NCBI GenBank assembly: GCA_902789725.1
Contig: CADAPC010000012.1
Span: 1-56,205, forward strand
Length of the DNA: 56,205 bases
Source of the DNA: an uncultured Bacteroidales bacterium
GTDB taxonomy: Bacteria; Bacteroidota; Bacteroidia; Bacteroidales; Bacteroidaceae
Direction: 5' to 3'
In this document: positions 36,229-45,111 of the stretch, piece by piece
Layout: each line of letters opens with the position of its first letter
Position numbering within the stretch: the first letter of the stretch is position 1
Made by a program: the position numbers and the translations under genes
The notes under the pieces: model-generated
Databases searched by the model: none
What the model was told of the DNA's origin: nothing
What the model saw: only the letters and a program-made list of their open reading frames with translations

Positions 36229-36480
36229 ATTATGGCTGACAACAACCAACTGAACACAGCGTGGCTGGCCGACTTGACCAACCTGCACCACGACGGCACG
36301 ACGCAACGCCGAAGGAACTGACGCACGCCCCGCATGGCAGCACCCCCAATTACGACTATACTACGAACAAATCATGTCGGTCGAAGTCATCCTGCAGGAC
36401 ACCCTGCAGGGCTATGCCTCAACCATACCCAAGCTCTACCTTAGGAGCAGGCAAGGGGTTGGCAAGTACTTAGCAAGCTC
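36229..36480 (+). pseudogene. Decayed small gene of unknown family
   Basis: ATG 36229 opens MADNNQLNTAWLADLTNLHH (after two leading codons) and stops at 36321. In another frame, after about 15 bp, the plus strand reads LRLYYEQIMSVEVILQDTL and QGYASTIPKLYL to a TAG at 36480. The two stretches look like parts of one protein split by at least one indel. I cannot name it. Confidence 0.4.
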
Positions 36481-36512
36481 ATAGACTTGCTTAGGACTTG
36501 CCAACCCCTTGC
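36451..36512. terminator. Long inverted repeat between converging genes
   Basis: GCAAGGGGTTGGCAAG (36451-36466) pairs perfectly with 36497-36512 around a 30-nt loop that contains its own TAGCAAG/CTTGCTTA pairing. Related GCAAG/CTTGC words continue to 36545. No T tract is adjacent, so a terminator role is uncertain; a mobile or REP-like palindrome is an alternative. Confidence 0.5.
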
Positions 36513-36581
36513 TAAGTATTTGCCTACGCCTTGCTTAGGGCTTGGAAAAGATGGGGCAATGTACTTCGCTGATTGGGGACA

Positions 36582-36974
36582 CTATTTCCCTGCATCGATT
36601 TTCCACTGATCGTCCACCTTCAGTACTTTGCTGGTTTCGCTCTTGCTGGTGCCGTCGCCATACTTGAGCACATAGTGCACATTGGCAGAAAGGCCATCTT
36701 CGGCCATATCGGTGCCAGTAATCTCCACCGACTTGATGCCACCCTTTTTGTCAAGGTCTTTTGCTACCTTGTCGCGGAACAAAGAGGCATACTGCTGTTT
36801 GTCCTTGTCGCTCAGGTTCTTTTTGAAGTAGAAGAGGTCGATGGCATCTTCGTACTGACCAGCCTGGATGTCGGCTACATACTTGGTGATGACACCTTCT
36901 GGCGAGTTCTGCGAACAAGACACAAATGCCAATGTCACAAGGACAAGGCTGAGGAATGAAAGTACTTTTTTCAT
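36582..36974 (-). CDS. DUF4878 lipoprotein
   Basis: Small exported lipoprotein of 130 residues; lipobox FVSC, followed by SQNSPEGV. The mature part (AVTKYVADIQAGQYEDAIDLFYF-like start, here VITKYVADIQAGQYEDA, and the end SKVLKVDDQWKIDAGK) fits DUF4878, an NTF2/cystatin-like fold frequent in Bacteroidetes. Its ATG overlaps the stop of the YiiX-like gene by 4 bp, so the two are translated together. Function unknown. Confidence 0.82.
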   Translation of the reverse strand: MKKVLSFLSLVLVTLAFVSCSQNSPEGVITKYVADIQAGQYEDAIDLFYFKKNLSDKDKQQYASLFRDKVAKDLDKKGGIKSVEITGTDMAEDGLSANVHYVLKYGDGTSKSETSKVLKVDDQWKIDAGK

Positions 36975-37630
36975 TGCTGTTGAGTTTTAAAAGGTTGTAC
37001 AAATAATATTAGGTTACTCTCTTCAATATCGTTGGGGAACACACATGCACCCTCTGTGCTAAACAGGGCGGGCACTTGGTGCCGATGTCCACTGGTGATG
37101 TCGAGACCCTGATGGAGATAAGCCCGATAAACCAGTTCGGTGCAATAGAGCCGCGTGGTGTCGGAAAGCAGATAGTCGCGGTCGAACTCCACCTTCGCTT
37201 CCACTTTCCCATGGGCATACTTGGCAGCAGCCAACGCGAGGCTGTCTGGGCAATCCACCCGCATCCATGCTCCGCACGAGGCTCTGTCGGTGGCGAAGAA
37301 ACAGGACAGAGGCTCGCACTTCACGTATTCAGCCTCCCCTTCTTCTGCCTCATCTGGCACGGCATGAATGACCATCCACTGAGCGGAGGACGCACCGTTA
37401 CAATCCCTGTACAGGATGCCAATGTGGGAATAAGCCGAACGGCTGGCAGCGGTCACCACCCTACTTTCCGTTCCATAACCACAACGCAGCACCAGGTCGC
37501 CACTACGAAAGTCTTCTTTCCCCACCACAACGTGCGAGCGACGAGGCAAGGAACACCCCCACAGGAGCATTGCCGCCACACCACCGAAAAGGAGGTGCTT
37601 GACCAACTGCGCATGAAAGGACTTTATCAT
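36971..37630 (-). CDS. YiiX/YebB-like permuted NlpC/P60 hydrolase, lipoprotein
   Basis: Predicted cysteine hydrolase of the permuted papain-like YiiX group, 219 residues from ATG 37630; an in-frame start 17 codons upstream falls within the promoter. A hydrophobic leader ends in a lipobox (LLWGC). The catalytic His lies in SRSAYSHIGILYRD and the Cys in TRLYCTELVYRAYLHQG. Members are thought to cleave peptide or lipid-linked substrates at the envelope. Coupled to the DUF4878 gene. Its promoter is a single copy of the dispersed repeat. Confidence 0.85.
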   Translation of the reverse strand: MIKSFHAQLVKHLLFGGVAAMLLWGCSLPRRSHVVVGKEDFRSGDLVLRCGYGTESRVVTAASRSAYSHIGILYRDCNGASSAQWMVIHAVPDEAEEGEAEYVKCEPLSCFFATDRASCGAWMRVDCPDSLALAAAKYAHGKVEAKVEFDRDYLLSDTTRLYCTELVYRAYLHQGLDITSGHRHQVPALFSTEGACVFPNDIEESNLILFVQPFKTQQQ

Positions 37631-37638
37631 AACCAGGG

Positions 37639-37678
37639 CGAAGGTACGAATAAGTGAGCACAATACAAAATAAAAATG
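37639..37678 (-). promoter_or_regulatory. Dispersed promoter repeat, single copy (locus 3)
   Basis: On the minus strand this repeats the 40-bp core seen at 838-877 and 2377-2408, with TTG at 37668-37666, a 19-bp spacer and TACCTTCG (37646-37639), 8 nt before the YiiX-like gene. Confidence 0.75.
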
Positions 37679-37708
37679 CAATATATTGGGACAAAACTGT
37701 GCTTTTCC

Positions 37709-37739
37709 TTGGCTATTTACAGAAAATGACGTACCTTTA
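37709..37739 (+). promoter_or_regulatory. Probable promoter of the xylanase gene
   Basis: TTG (37709-37711), 20-bp spacer, TACCTTTA (37732-37739). The leader to the ATG would be about 130 nt; no structured regulator was recognised in it. Confidence 0.5.
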
Positions 37740-37873
37740 CGGCAAATTTCTTTATCTCATAGAAGAGATTGATGCTCGACTGATTGACCAACTTTAACTG
37801 ATGACTGACCTTCAGCCCTTCTAATGGAGGGGTGTGCGATAAATGACTATTCAGATAAAAAGACATAACAATC

Positions 37874-40558
37874 ATGAGCAAATTCTACCTTTCCGTCCTA
37901 ATGGCAGCCTCGCTCTTCACAGGAAAAGCGAGCGCACAATTGTCCACCAATCCCGACAAGTTCCTGGGCAACATCACCACGAGCTATCAGGTGGACTATG
38001 GCAATGAGAAGTACTACACGCTTTGGAACCAAATCACTCCCGAGAACGAATCGAAATGGGGGTCGGTAGAGGGAAGCAGAGGAAATTTCAACTGGGGATG
38101 CGACAAACCCTTCAACTATGCAAAGAATCATGGGTTCACCTACAAATTCCATGCGCTGGTGTGGGGCTATCAATATCCTGGATGGTTCACCAGCAGCATG
38201 TCGGTCAACGACCGCTACAACGCCATCGTGAAGTGGTTTGACGCAGTGAAAAAGAAGTACCCCACCCTGCCGATGATTGATGTGGTGAACGAAGCCGTAG
38301 GCATGCACCAGCAGGGTAACCCCCTGATGAAGGAATCGTTAGGAGGCGGAGGAAAAACGGGCTACGACTGGCTCATCAAGGCTTTTGAGATGGCACACGA
38401 ACGCTGGCCCGATGCCATTTTGATTTACAACGATTACAACACTTTCCAGTGGGACACGGATGCTTACATTGACCTGGTGCGCACCCTACGCGATGCAGGT
38501 GCTCCCATTGATGCCTACGGATGCCAATCGCACGACTTAACCGACTGCGACCTGAACAAATTCAAGTCGTCGATGAACAAGATACAGACAGCCCTGAAAA
38601 TGCCTATGTACATTACAGAGTATGACATCGGGACAGAAAATGACAATTTGCAACTGCAACGATACAAGGAGCAGCTGCCCGTTATGTGGGAGGCCGATTA
38701 CTGTGCTGGTGTCACCTTGTGGGGGTACATTTATGGACACACCTGGACCACCGACGGCAACTCGGGACTCATCAAAGACGGCAAAGACCGGCCCGCTATG
38801 ACTTGGCTTCGAGAATACATGAAGACGGATGCCGCCAAGAATGCCAAGAGTCCTTTCCCCGGAATGAAGAAGGAGGCATCGGTCTATATCAAGCCACAAA
38901 CCCTCAGTGCCAGCAAGGGGGAACCAATGACCATCACGGTCAACGCCCGTCTTGCCACCAAGACAATTGACCACATCGACCTCTTTGTGAAGGGCACTCT
39001 CTACCAGAGTCTCACTGAGGCCTCGTCGGTCAACTCAAAAACCAAAGACGCCGCTTACGTAGCAGAATACACTCCCGCCACGACTGGCAAGTACGCCCTC
39101 AAAGCCATTGTCTATGCAACGGATGGCAGCACCTACCAGCGCGAGGGCTCGTTCACCGCTTACAACCCTCGCTCTCCATACAAGAACGTAATAGCCGAAC
39201 TGCCTGGCACCATCGAGGCGGAGAACTTCGACGTGGGTGGTGATGGTGTCACCTACCACGACTCGAACAGCAACAGGGAAGGTGATGCAGCATCGTACCG
39301 CTCGGATGGTGGCATTGATGTGGTGAAGGGTAACAATGGTTATGCGTTGGGCTACACGGCTGAAGGTGAATGGACAGAATACACGGTCAATGTCACCAAG
39401 GCTGGCACTTACGCTTACGACGCTTACGTGTCGTCGGGCGTGACAGGGGCAGCCATCAACATGTCTATCGAGACTCCCGAGGGCACAGTCAGCAACCTGA
39501 GCGAGAATATCGCCATTCCGCAGACAGGCAACAGCAGCTGGAACAACTACGTGGCTGTACATGGCCGCACGCTTATTTCGTTGGCCGAAGGGAAGCATAT
39601 TCTCCGCCTGAACATCACAGGGAGCAACGGAAACATCGACAAGCTCGTTTTCAAGCATCTCGACATCAACCAGAACCTCAGACTTAGCATCAAAGCAACC
39701 CCTGCTCCAGCCACTGCGGACGAAAACACGACGCTCATCGCCACCACCACAGCGCAGAACCTTGAAAGCGTCAGCTTCTATGTGAACAACCAGTTGGTTA
39801 AGACTATCACCGAGGCTCCTTACGAAGCCAACTATAAGCCAACGGCGAAAGGTACATACAATGTCACAGCTGAGGCTACGGACACAGATGGAAAGACATC
39901 GAAAGTGTTTACTTACACGCTGAAAGTGAACAACAAGCGCACCCCCTACAAGAGCGTTATCAATCTGCCAGGTGTCATCCAAGCAGAGAACTTCGACAAG
40001 GGTGGCGAGGGTGTGACCTTCCACGATTCGGACAGTGAAGATCAGGGCGATGCAAAGAGTCGCTCAGACAACGAAGGTGTGGATTTGGTGAAGGGCAATA
40101 ACGGCACCGTGATTGGCTATACAGCGGCTGGCGAATGGCTTGAATACAGCGTCAAGGTGACAGAACCTGGCACTTACTCTTACGAAGCCACGGTTTCGTC
40201 GGGTGTTTCAGGTTCGGGCTTCACGCTCGGTCTTGTTGAGGATGGCAAAGTCACCTCACTCTGCAAAGTAAATGTTCCTCAAACAGGCAGCAACAGCTGG
40301 GACACTTACAAGGTGGTGAAAGGGAACATTACCCGGGAACTGACCGAAGGTGAACACATTTTCCGCATCACCATCAACGGTGCCAACTGCAACATCGACA
40401 AGATGGAACTGAAACTGGTGCAGAGCAGCGGCATAGAGGACGTGAACAGCATGCCTCAGCCTGCCGACGGCAGCCTCTACAATCTTGCGGGCCAGAAGGT
40501 GGATAAGAACTATCGCGGCATAGTCATCAAGAACGGCAAGAAATATTGGAACCAATAA
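37874..40558 (+). CDS. Secreted GH10 endo-1,4-beta-xylanase with two CBM6-like modules
   Basis: Modular xylan-degrading enzyme, 894 residues. Signal peptide 1-22, GH10 catalytic domain about 25-325 with acid/base Glu140 (MIDVVNEAVG) and nucleophile Glu249 (MYITEYDIG) and the substrate segment HALVWGYQYPGWF. Then an Ig-like linker, a CBM6-type module (starting GTIEAENFDVGGDGV), a second Ig-like domain and a second CBM6-type module (GVIQAENFDKGGEGV). The C-terminus LYNLAGQKVDKNYRGIVIKNGKKYW is a tail common on Prevotella secreted proteins. No SusC/D genes are nearby, so it is not part of a visible PUL. Confidence 0.95.
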   Translation: MSKFYLSVLMAASLFTGKASAQLSTNPDKFLGNITTSYQVDYGNEKYYTLWNQITPENESKWGSVEGSRGNFNWGCDKPFNYAKNHGFTYKFHALVWGYQYPGWFTSSMSVNDRYNAIVKWFDAVKKKYPTLPMIDVVNEAVGMHQQGNPLMKESLGGGGKTGYDWLIKAFEMAHERWPDAILIYNDYNTFQWDTDAYIDLVRTLRDAGAPIDAYGCQSHDLTDCDLNKFKSSMNKIQTALKMPMYITEYDIGTENDNLQLQRYKEQLPVMWEADYCAGVTLWGYIYGHTWTTDGNSGLIKDGKDRPAMTWLREYMKTDAAKNAKSPFPGMKKEASVYIKPQTLSASKGEPMTITVNARLATKTIDHIDLFVKGTLYQSLTEASSVNSKTKDAAYVAEYTPATTGKYALKAIVYATDGSTYQREGSFTAYNPRSPYKNVIAELPGTIEAENFDVGGDGVTYHDSNSNREGDAASYRSDGGIDVVKGNNGYALGYTAEGEWTEYTVNVTKAGTYAYDAYVSSGVTGAAINMSIETPEGTVSNLSENIAIPQTGNSSWNNYVAVHGRTLISLAEGKHILRLNITGSNGNIDKLVFKHLDINQNLRLSIKATPAPATADENTTLIATTTAQNLESVSFYVNNQLVKTITEAPYEANYKPTAKGTYNVTAEATDTDGKTSKVFTYTLKVNNKRTPYKSVINLPGVIQAENFDKGGEGVTFHDSDSEDQGDAKSRSDNEGVDLVKGNNGTVIGYTAAGEWLEYSVKVTEPGTYSYEATVSSGVSGSGFTLGLVEDGKVTSLCKVNVPQTGSNSWDTYKVVKGNITRELTEGEHIFRITINGANCNIDKMELKLVQSSGIEDVNSMPQPADGSLYNLAGQKVDKNYRGIVIKNGKKYWNQ

Positions 40559-40583
40559 CCCGAAACAAACATTAAGAATAAAT

Positions 40584-40613
40584 AGCGGGCGAAGATCATC
40601 TTCGCCCGCTTTT
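40584..40613 (+). terminator. Intrinsic terminator after the xylanase gene
   Basis: AGCGGGCGAAGAT (40584-40596) pairs perfectly with ATCTTCGCCCGCT (40598-40610), followed by TTT. Confidence 0.85.
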
Positions 40614-40658
40614 CATAAGTTTAATGGCATAATCACCTCAAGATTGGAAGAAAATGAT

Positions 40659-40666
40659 TAACTTTG
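40659..40666 (+). promoter_or_regulatory. -7 box of the uvrA promoter
   Basis: TAACTTTG, 28 nt before the uvrA ATG; fits the consensus, -33 box not clear. Confidence 0.5.
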
Positions 40667-40694
40667 CACCCAAAGAACTTAAAAATGAAAAAAA

Positions 40695-43523
40695 ATGAAC
40701 AAGCTGAAAAAATATGAACTGAGTGAATATATCACAGCACGAGGTGTGAGGGTGAACAACCTGAAAAATATCGATGTGCAGATTCCACATGGGAAATTTG
40801 TGGTCGTGACGGGTGTGTCGGGCAGCGGCAAATCGTCGCTGGCCTTCGACACATTGTATGCCGAAGGACAACGGCGTTACGTGGAAAGCTTATCGACCTA
40901 TGCCAGACAGTTTTTAGGAAGGTTGAAGAAACCTGAGTGCGATTTCATTGAAGGCATTTCGCCGGCCATCGCCATTGAACAAAAGGTGAGCAGCAGGAAT
41001 CCACGTTCAACAGTGGGTACCAGTACAGAAATTTACGACTATCTGCGCATGCTGTTTGCCCGCATTGGACGAACTTATTCGCCCGTGAGCGGCAACGAGG
41101 TGAAGAAAAACACGACCGACGACATTGTGCAATGCATGCTGGCTCATGAAGAAGGAACAAGGTTGATGGTGCTGACTCCACTGTTGGTGCGAAGCGGAAG
41201 AACGCTGAAGGAGCAACTGGATGTGGATTACAAGTCAGGATTCCAGCGAGTGGAAGTGGACGGAGAAGTAGTGAGAATTACCGACCTGCTTCAAGCCCCT
41301 GACACTGAAGACATAGAGAGCAAGACCATCTTCTTGGTGATTGACCGTCTGAAAGTGGCAGATGACAAAGCTACAGTGAACCGACTGGTCGATTCGGCCA
41401 ACACAGCCCTATATGAAGGAGACGGAAAGTGCGTGCTGAAGTTTGAAACAGGAGAGAGCAAGGAGTTTTCGTTGAAATTTGAAGCTGACGGCATCGAGTT
41501 TGAGGAACCGACCGACCAGATGTTCTCGTTCAATTCGCCTGTAGGAGCATGCCCCGAGTGCGAAGGCTACGGACGGATTATTGGCATTGACGAGAGTTTG
41601 GTTGTTCCAGACCCTGAATTGTCGGTATATGACGGTTGTGTGGCGTGCTGGAAAGGAGAAAAAATGTCGGAATGGCTGAAAGAGTTCGTCAGAAGAGCAG
41701 AGAAATATGACCACTTCCCTATTTTCACTCCTTATAATCAACTTACACAGAAGCAGAAGGACGTGCTCTGGCACGGAGTGTATGAAGAGAACGAATGGGG
41801 CAACCGCTCCATCTGCATCGATGAGTTTTTCCGCATGCTGAGAGAGAACCAATACAAAATTCAGTATCGGGTGATGCTGGCACGATACCGCGGAAAGACC
41901 GTGTGCCCCACGTGTCATGGACGAAGGCTGAAGAAGGAAGCCGAATACGTGAAGGTGGGAGGAAAGAGCATCACAGATTTGTGCGAATTGTCCATCACAG
42001 ATTTGCACGAGTTTTTCCGCACCTTGCAAGTAACCCCTCATGAGGCCAAGATAGCGAAACGTCTGCTGGTGGAAATCAAAAGCCGCCTGCAATTTCTGGT
42101 AGATGTAGGTTTGGGTTATCTTACTTTGGCGCGTTTGAGCAACTCACTCTCTGGCGGCGAGAGCCAACGCATCAACCTCGCCACAAGCCTGGGTTCTTCG
42201 TTGGTGGGCAGCATGTACATTCTTGACGAACCCAGCATCGGACTCCATTCGAGAGACACGCAACGGCTGATTCATGTGCTCAGGCAATTGCAACAATTGG
42301 GCAATACCGTCATTGTAGTGGAGCACGATGAGGAAATCATGAGGGCTGCAGATTACATCATCGACATTGGACCTGATGCCGGACGCTTAGGTGGGAAAAT
42401 CATGTATGCCGGTCCACCTAACCCCGACTTGTCCACCATTAAAGATGTGCATTCGCACACGCTGGACTATTTGACCGGCGCTGAAAATATTGCTATTCCA
42501 AAAAGCCGGCGTCCTTGGAACAACTACATCATGGTGCGGAATGCCCGTGCCAACAATCTGAAAGGTATTGACGTGAAGTTCCCACTGAATGTGATGACCT
42601 GCGTGACGGGTGTGTCAGGCTCAGGAAAATCGACATTGGTGAGAGACGTGTTGTACTTGGCATTGAAACGTCGTTTAGGAGATGGTGTGGAGAAACCTGG
42701 ATTGTTCTCGAAGTTGGAAGGTGACATAGGAATGATTAAACATGTGGACTTTGTGAACCAGAACCCCATCGGCACGTCATCACGTTCCAACCCCGTGACC
42801 TACATCGGAGCATGGGACGAAATCCGCAAACTGTTGGCCAATCAACAATTGGCAAAACAGATGGGCTACACACCCGCTTATTTCTCGTTCAATGCCGAAG
42901 GAGGCCGGTGCGAAGAATGCAAGGGGGAAGGCACTGTGACGGTGGAGATGCAGTTCATGAACGACCTGGTGCTGGAATGTGAGCAATGCCACGGAAAACG
43001 TTTCAAGAGTGACATTCTGGAGGTGCGGTTTGAAGGGATGAATGCCTACGACATCATGGAAATGACCATCAATCAAGCCATTGAGTTTTTTGAGAAGCAC
43101 AAACAGCAACGGATTGTGGACAAAATGAAGCCACTGCAAGATGTGGGGTTAGGGTACATAAAACTGGGGCAGACATCTTCAACCCTTTCAGGAGGCGAAA
43201 ACCAACGCATCAAATTAGCATACTATCTGGGGCAAGAAAAGGCAACGCCCACCCTCTTCATTTTCGATGAGCCAACCACAGGACTCCATTTCCACGACAT
43301 CCAGAAACTGCTGGCAGCTTTCAATGCACTCATTGCACGTGGGCACACCATCCTCATCATCGAGCACAACTTGGACATCATCAAATGCGCCGACCACATT
43401 ATCGACCTCGGTCCCGAAGGGGGAGATGCGGGCGGAAACATCGTGACAGAAGGCACTCCGGAAGAAGTGGCCAAATGTGCTTATAGTTACACTGGACAAT
43501 TTTTGCAGGAGAAATTAAGCTGA
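40695..43523 (+). CDS. uvrA: Excinuclease ABC subunit A
   Basis: DNA-damage recognition ATPase of nucleotide excision repair, 942 residues. Two ABC modules: Walker A GVSGSGKSSL (residues 40-49) and GVSGSGKSTL, signature LSGGESQRINLA and LSGGENQRIKLA. Two zinc-type clusters: CPECEGYGR with CPTCHGRR, and CEECKGEGT with CEQCHGKR. All look intact. It stands alone between the xylanase and the accessory island and marks the left edge of that island. Confidence 0.98.
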   Translation: MNKLKKYELSEYITARGVRVNNLKNIDVQIPHGKFVVVTGVSGSGKSSLAFDTLYAEGQRRYVESLSTYARQFLGRLKKPECDFIEGISPAIAIEQKVSSRNPRSTVGTSTEIYDYLRMLFARIGRTYSPVSGNEVKKNTTDDIVQCMLAHEEGTRLMVLTPLLVRSGRTLKEQLDVDYKSGFQRVEVDGEVVRITDLLQAPDTEDIESKTIFLVIDRLKVADDKATVNRLVDSANTALYEGDGKCVLKFETGESKEFSLKFEADGIEFEEPTDQMFSFNSPVGACPECEGYGRIIGIDESLVVPDPELSVYDGCVACWKGEKMSEWLKEFVRRAEKYDHFPIFTPYNQLTQKQKDVLWHGVYEENEWGNRSICIDEFFRMLRENQYKIQYRVMLARYRGKTVCPTCHGRRLKKEAEYVKVGGKSITDLCELSITDLHEFFRTLQVTPHEAKIAKRLLVEIKSRLQFLVDVGLGYLTLARLSNSLSGGESQRINLATSLGSSLVGSMYILDEPSIGLHSRDTQRLIHVLRQLQQLGNTVIVVEHDEEIMRAADYIIDIGPDAGRLGGKIMYAGPPNPDLSTIKDVHSHTLDYLTGAENIAIPKSRRPWNNYIMVRNARANNLKGIDVKFPLNVMTCVTGVSGSGKSTLVRDVLYLALKRRLGDGVEKPGLFSKLEGDIGMIKHVDFVNQNPIGTSSRSNPVTYIGAWDEIRKLLANQQLAKQMGYTPAYFSFNAEGGRCEECKGEGTVTVEMQFMNDLVLECEQCHGKRFKSDILEVRFEGMNAYDIMEMTINQAIEFFEKHKQQRIVDKMKPLQDVGLGYIKLGQTSSTLSGGENQRIKLAYYLGQEKATPTLFIFDEPTTGLHFHDIQKLLAAFNALIARGHTILIIEHNLDIIKCADHIIDLGPEGGDAGGNIVTEGTPEEVAKCAYSYTGQFLQEKLS

Positions 43524-43601
43524 TTCTTCAACCGATTGTAGCTTTATTAACAAATAATGTGTGTACAAACAATTATTGAGAAAAAACTAATCGTTGACAT
43601 A

Positions 43602-43645
43602 TTTTTGCCCCAAAAGATAAAGATTTTATTGCTTTTGGGGCAAAA
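43602..43645. terminator. Perfect 14-bp inverted repeat after uvrA
   Basis: TTTTGCCCCAAAAG pairs with CTTTTGGGGCAAAA (43632-43645) around a 15-nt AT-rich loop. It lies 80 bp after uvrA. A flanking T tract is on the left arm only; it may terminate or bind a protein. Confidence 0.55.
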
Positions 43646-43684
43646 TAGAGTTAAGAAGTAAAAATCAGGGGTGACATATCGATA

Positions 43685-43762
43685 ATGTCAGATGTTGATG
43701 TGGCTCTGCCCAAAGCGGAGCCGAAGAAAAGAGGGCGAAAGCCTAAACCAAAGAGTGTATAG
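43685..43762 (+). CDS. Possible AT-hook micropeptide
   Basis: ATG to TAG encodes 25 residues: MSDVDVALPKAEPKKRGRKP followed by KPKSV. KRGRKPK is a textbook AT-hook (minor-groove binding). Too short for a stand-alone domain, so it could be a micropeptide, a remnant of a larger nucleoid-type protein or chance. No clear promoter. Confidence 0.35.
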   Translation: MSDVDVALPKAEPKKRGRKPKPKSV

Positions 43763-43825
43763 TACAACCGATTGGGAAAGTTTTATTTGAACAGAGTCAA
43801 ATCGATTGTCCTTTACTTTAAGTCA

Positions 43826-44059
43826 TCATCCAATCTTTTCACAATTGAAATATCCACTGTTCATGTTGTGGACATTAACCTCTATCCCATACTTGTTCAG
43901 AAACAACTGTGCCAGCATTGGTCGTTCACGTGCGACCCCGATGGGAGGTATAGGCGAAACCGTACTTGTCTCGATGAACATACCTTTTTCTAGTCGTTGT
44001 CTTTTGTCTTTACAAGCAGCGTTGCCGCTGTTCTTTACAACAATTCTCCAGAGTGCCAT
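43826..44059 (-). CDS. DUF6140-like small protein
   Basis: 77 residues, start MALWRIVVKN. The pattern (basic strand, RLEKGMFIETST, then LAQLFLNKYGIEV and a C-terminal GYFNCEKIG) resembles the Bacteroidales DUF6140 family, small proteins carried on accessory islands; the match is from memory. Function unknown. It is the left-most minus-strand gene of the island. Confidence 0.6.
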   Translation of the reverse strand: MALWRIVVKNSGNAACKDKRQRLEKGMFIETSTVSPIPPIGVARERPMLAQLFLNKYGIEVNVHNMNSGYFNCEKIG

Positions 44060-44320
44060 AAAATAATAATTTTAAGTGAAACAATATGTAGGATGTTAAA
44101 TCCTTATTCCAAATGTAGTAAATATTCCATCTTTCTTTTTCCCATTAGTCGTTTCCATGTAATTGGGAATAATAAGAATAGTCTTGTGTTTAACAAGCCC
44201 ATCCTCTCAAAATTCCTTCAAATAAGAAGACGGCCCCAGTATCTGAGAAGAAGCAAGGCCAAACCTGCAAACCTCATTTCTGACATTACAAGCACATTTT
44301 TCTGTATTATACGCCATAGC
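44060..44320. other. Intergenic, AT-rich, no convincing gene
   Basis: Short frames on both strands lack family resemblance. No promoter box, hairpin or repeat stood out. Confidence 0.4.
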
Positions 44321-44634
44321 TCAATCCCATAAATTTCGATAATGCTTACAGAACAAATCCAGACCTTCAGTGATGGTATTCCATTCTTCATCTGAAAAAG
44401 AAGAATCATATTTCAATAGTTCAAAAGCATCAATCATCTTCTGGATGGCATTGTTCCACTCGCGCATACCTTTGAAGTCGGGACAATAGCCATGTTTCTC
44501 TAGCGCCTTAAAAGCCTGTAAGCGTGGCACTATCAATTGAGCTAAAGTATGATAGTATTCCAAACCTCCTCAATGGGATAGTCGTTCTTGTGGCTCCAGT
44601 TCTCGGTAGAGTCCTTATTTCTCTTTTTTGCCAT
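44321..44634 (-). pseudogene. Small Bacteroidales gene split by a one-base frameshift
   Basis: ATG 44634 opens MAKKRNKDSTENWSHKNDYP and continues IEEVW, then leaves frame. One base short at about 44547 the neighbouring frame continues EYYHTLAQLIVPRLQAFKAL and AIQKMIDAFELLKYDSSFSD to a TAA at 44321. Adding one G after TTG-G joins them into a protein of about 104 residues. The second part alone has only a TTG as possible start. Unknown function. Confidence 0.6.
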
Positions 44635-44646
44635 ATTCCATTTCTA

Positions 44647-45111
44647 TTATTGTAATAACACAATTGCTCGAAGTTCTTGTTTAGATTGGGTTGCCATACC
44701 CCACTTAATCAGAAACTCTCCTGTTATAGACTCAATCCAGTCGCTAAACGGTTGTAGCTCATCCATCCGTAAAGGCTGTTCTTCGGGAAAGAAAAAAAAC
44801 ACTAGAGCATGATTGAATGGTTCAAGATGTGTGGAATTTCTTGTTATTTCGACCATCATCAGATTCATTCTGTTTGCCATTAAGGCATCTACAGAAACAT
44901 CAAAGGCATGAATAACTCCACCTTCCTGAAACAGGTCTCTCACATCGTTAACATCGATGCTCACAAGACCTTTAGGAGCGTTGAGCACATCCATGATGCA
45001 GCGTTTAACCTTTCTGTGCTCTTCTTCTATTGTAACTTTTTCGTCAATGAGGGCAAAAACGAGTTCCAAGTGTTCTGGCCCTATCATACATTTCTGTTCT
45101 TCCATAATCAT
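44647..45111 (-). CDS. Unknown protein with a segment reminiscent of the FtsZ C-terminal domain
   Basis: 154 residues (alternative start ATG 45105). The stretch KGLVSIDVNDVRDLFQEGGV followed by a helix and MNLMMVEITRN resembles the strand-helix in the FtsZ C-terminal domain (GLINVDFADVRTVM type), but no GTPase domain is present, so the similarity may be accidental. C-terminal region aromatic and acidic. Its ATG lies right at the end of the frameshifted DUF6557 gene, suggesting coupling. Confidence 0.6.
   Translation of the reverse strand: MIMEEQKCMIGPEHLELVFALIDEKVTIEEEHRKVKRCIMDVLNAPKGLVSIDVNDVRDLFQEGGVIHAFDVSVDALMANRMNLMMVEITRNSTHLEPFNHALVFFFFPEEQPLRMDELQPFSDWIESITGEFLIKWGMATQSKQELRAIVLLQ

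Noticed and set aside
39035..40024. 329-residue minus-strand frame opposite the xylanase
   Set aside because: Shadow of the CBM/Ig repeats; no motif.
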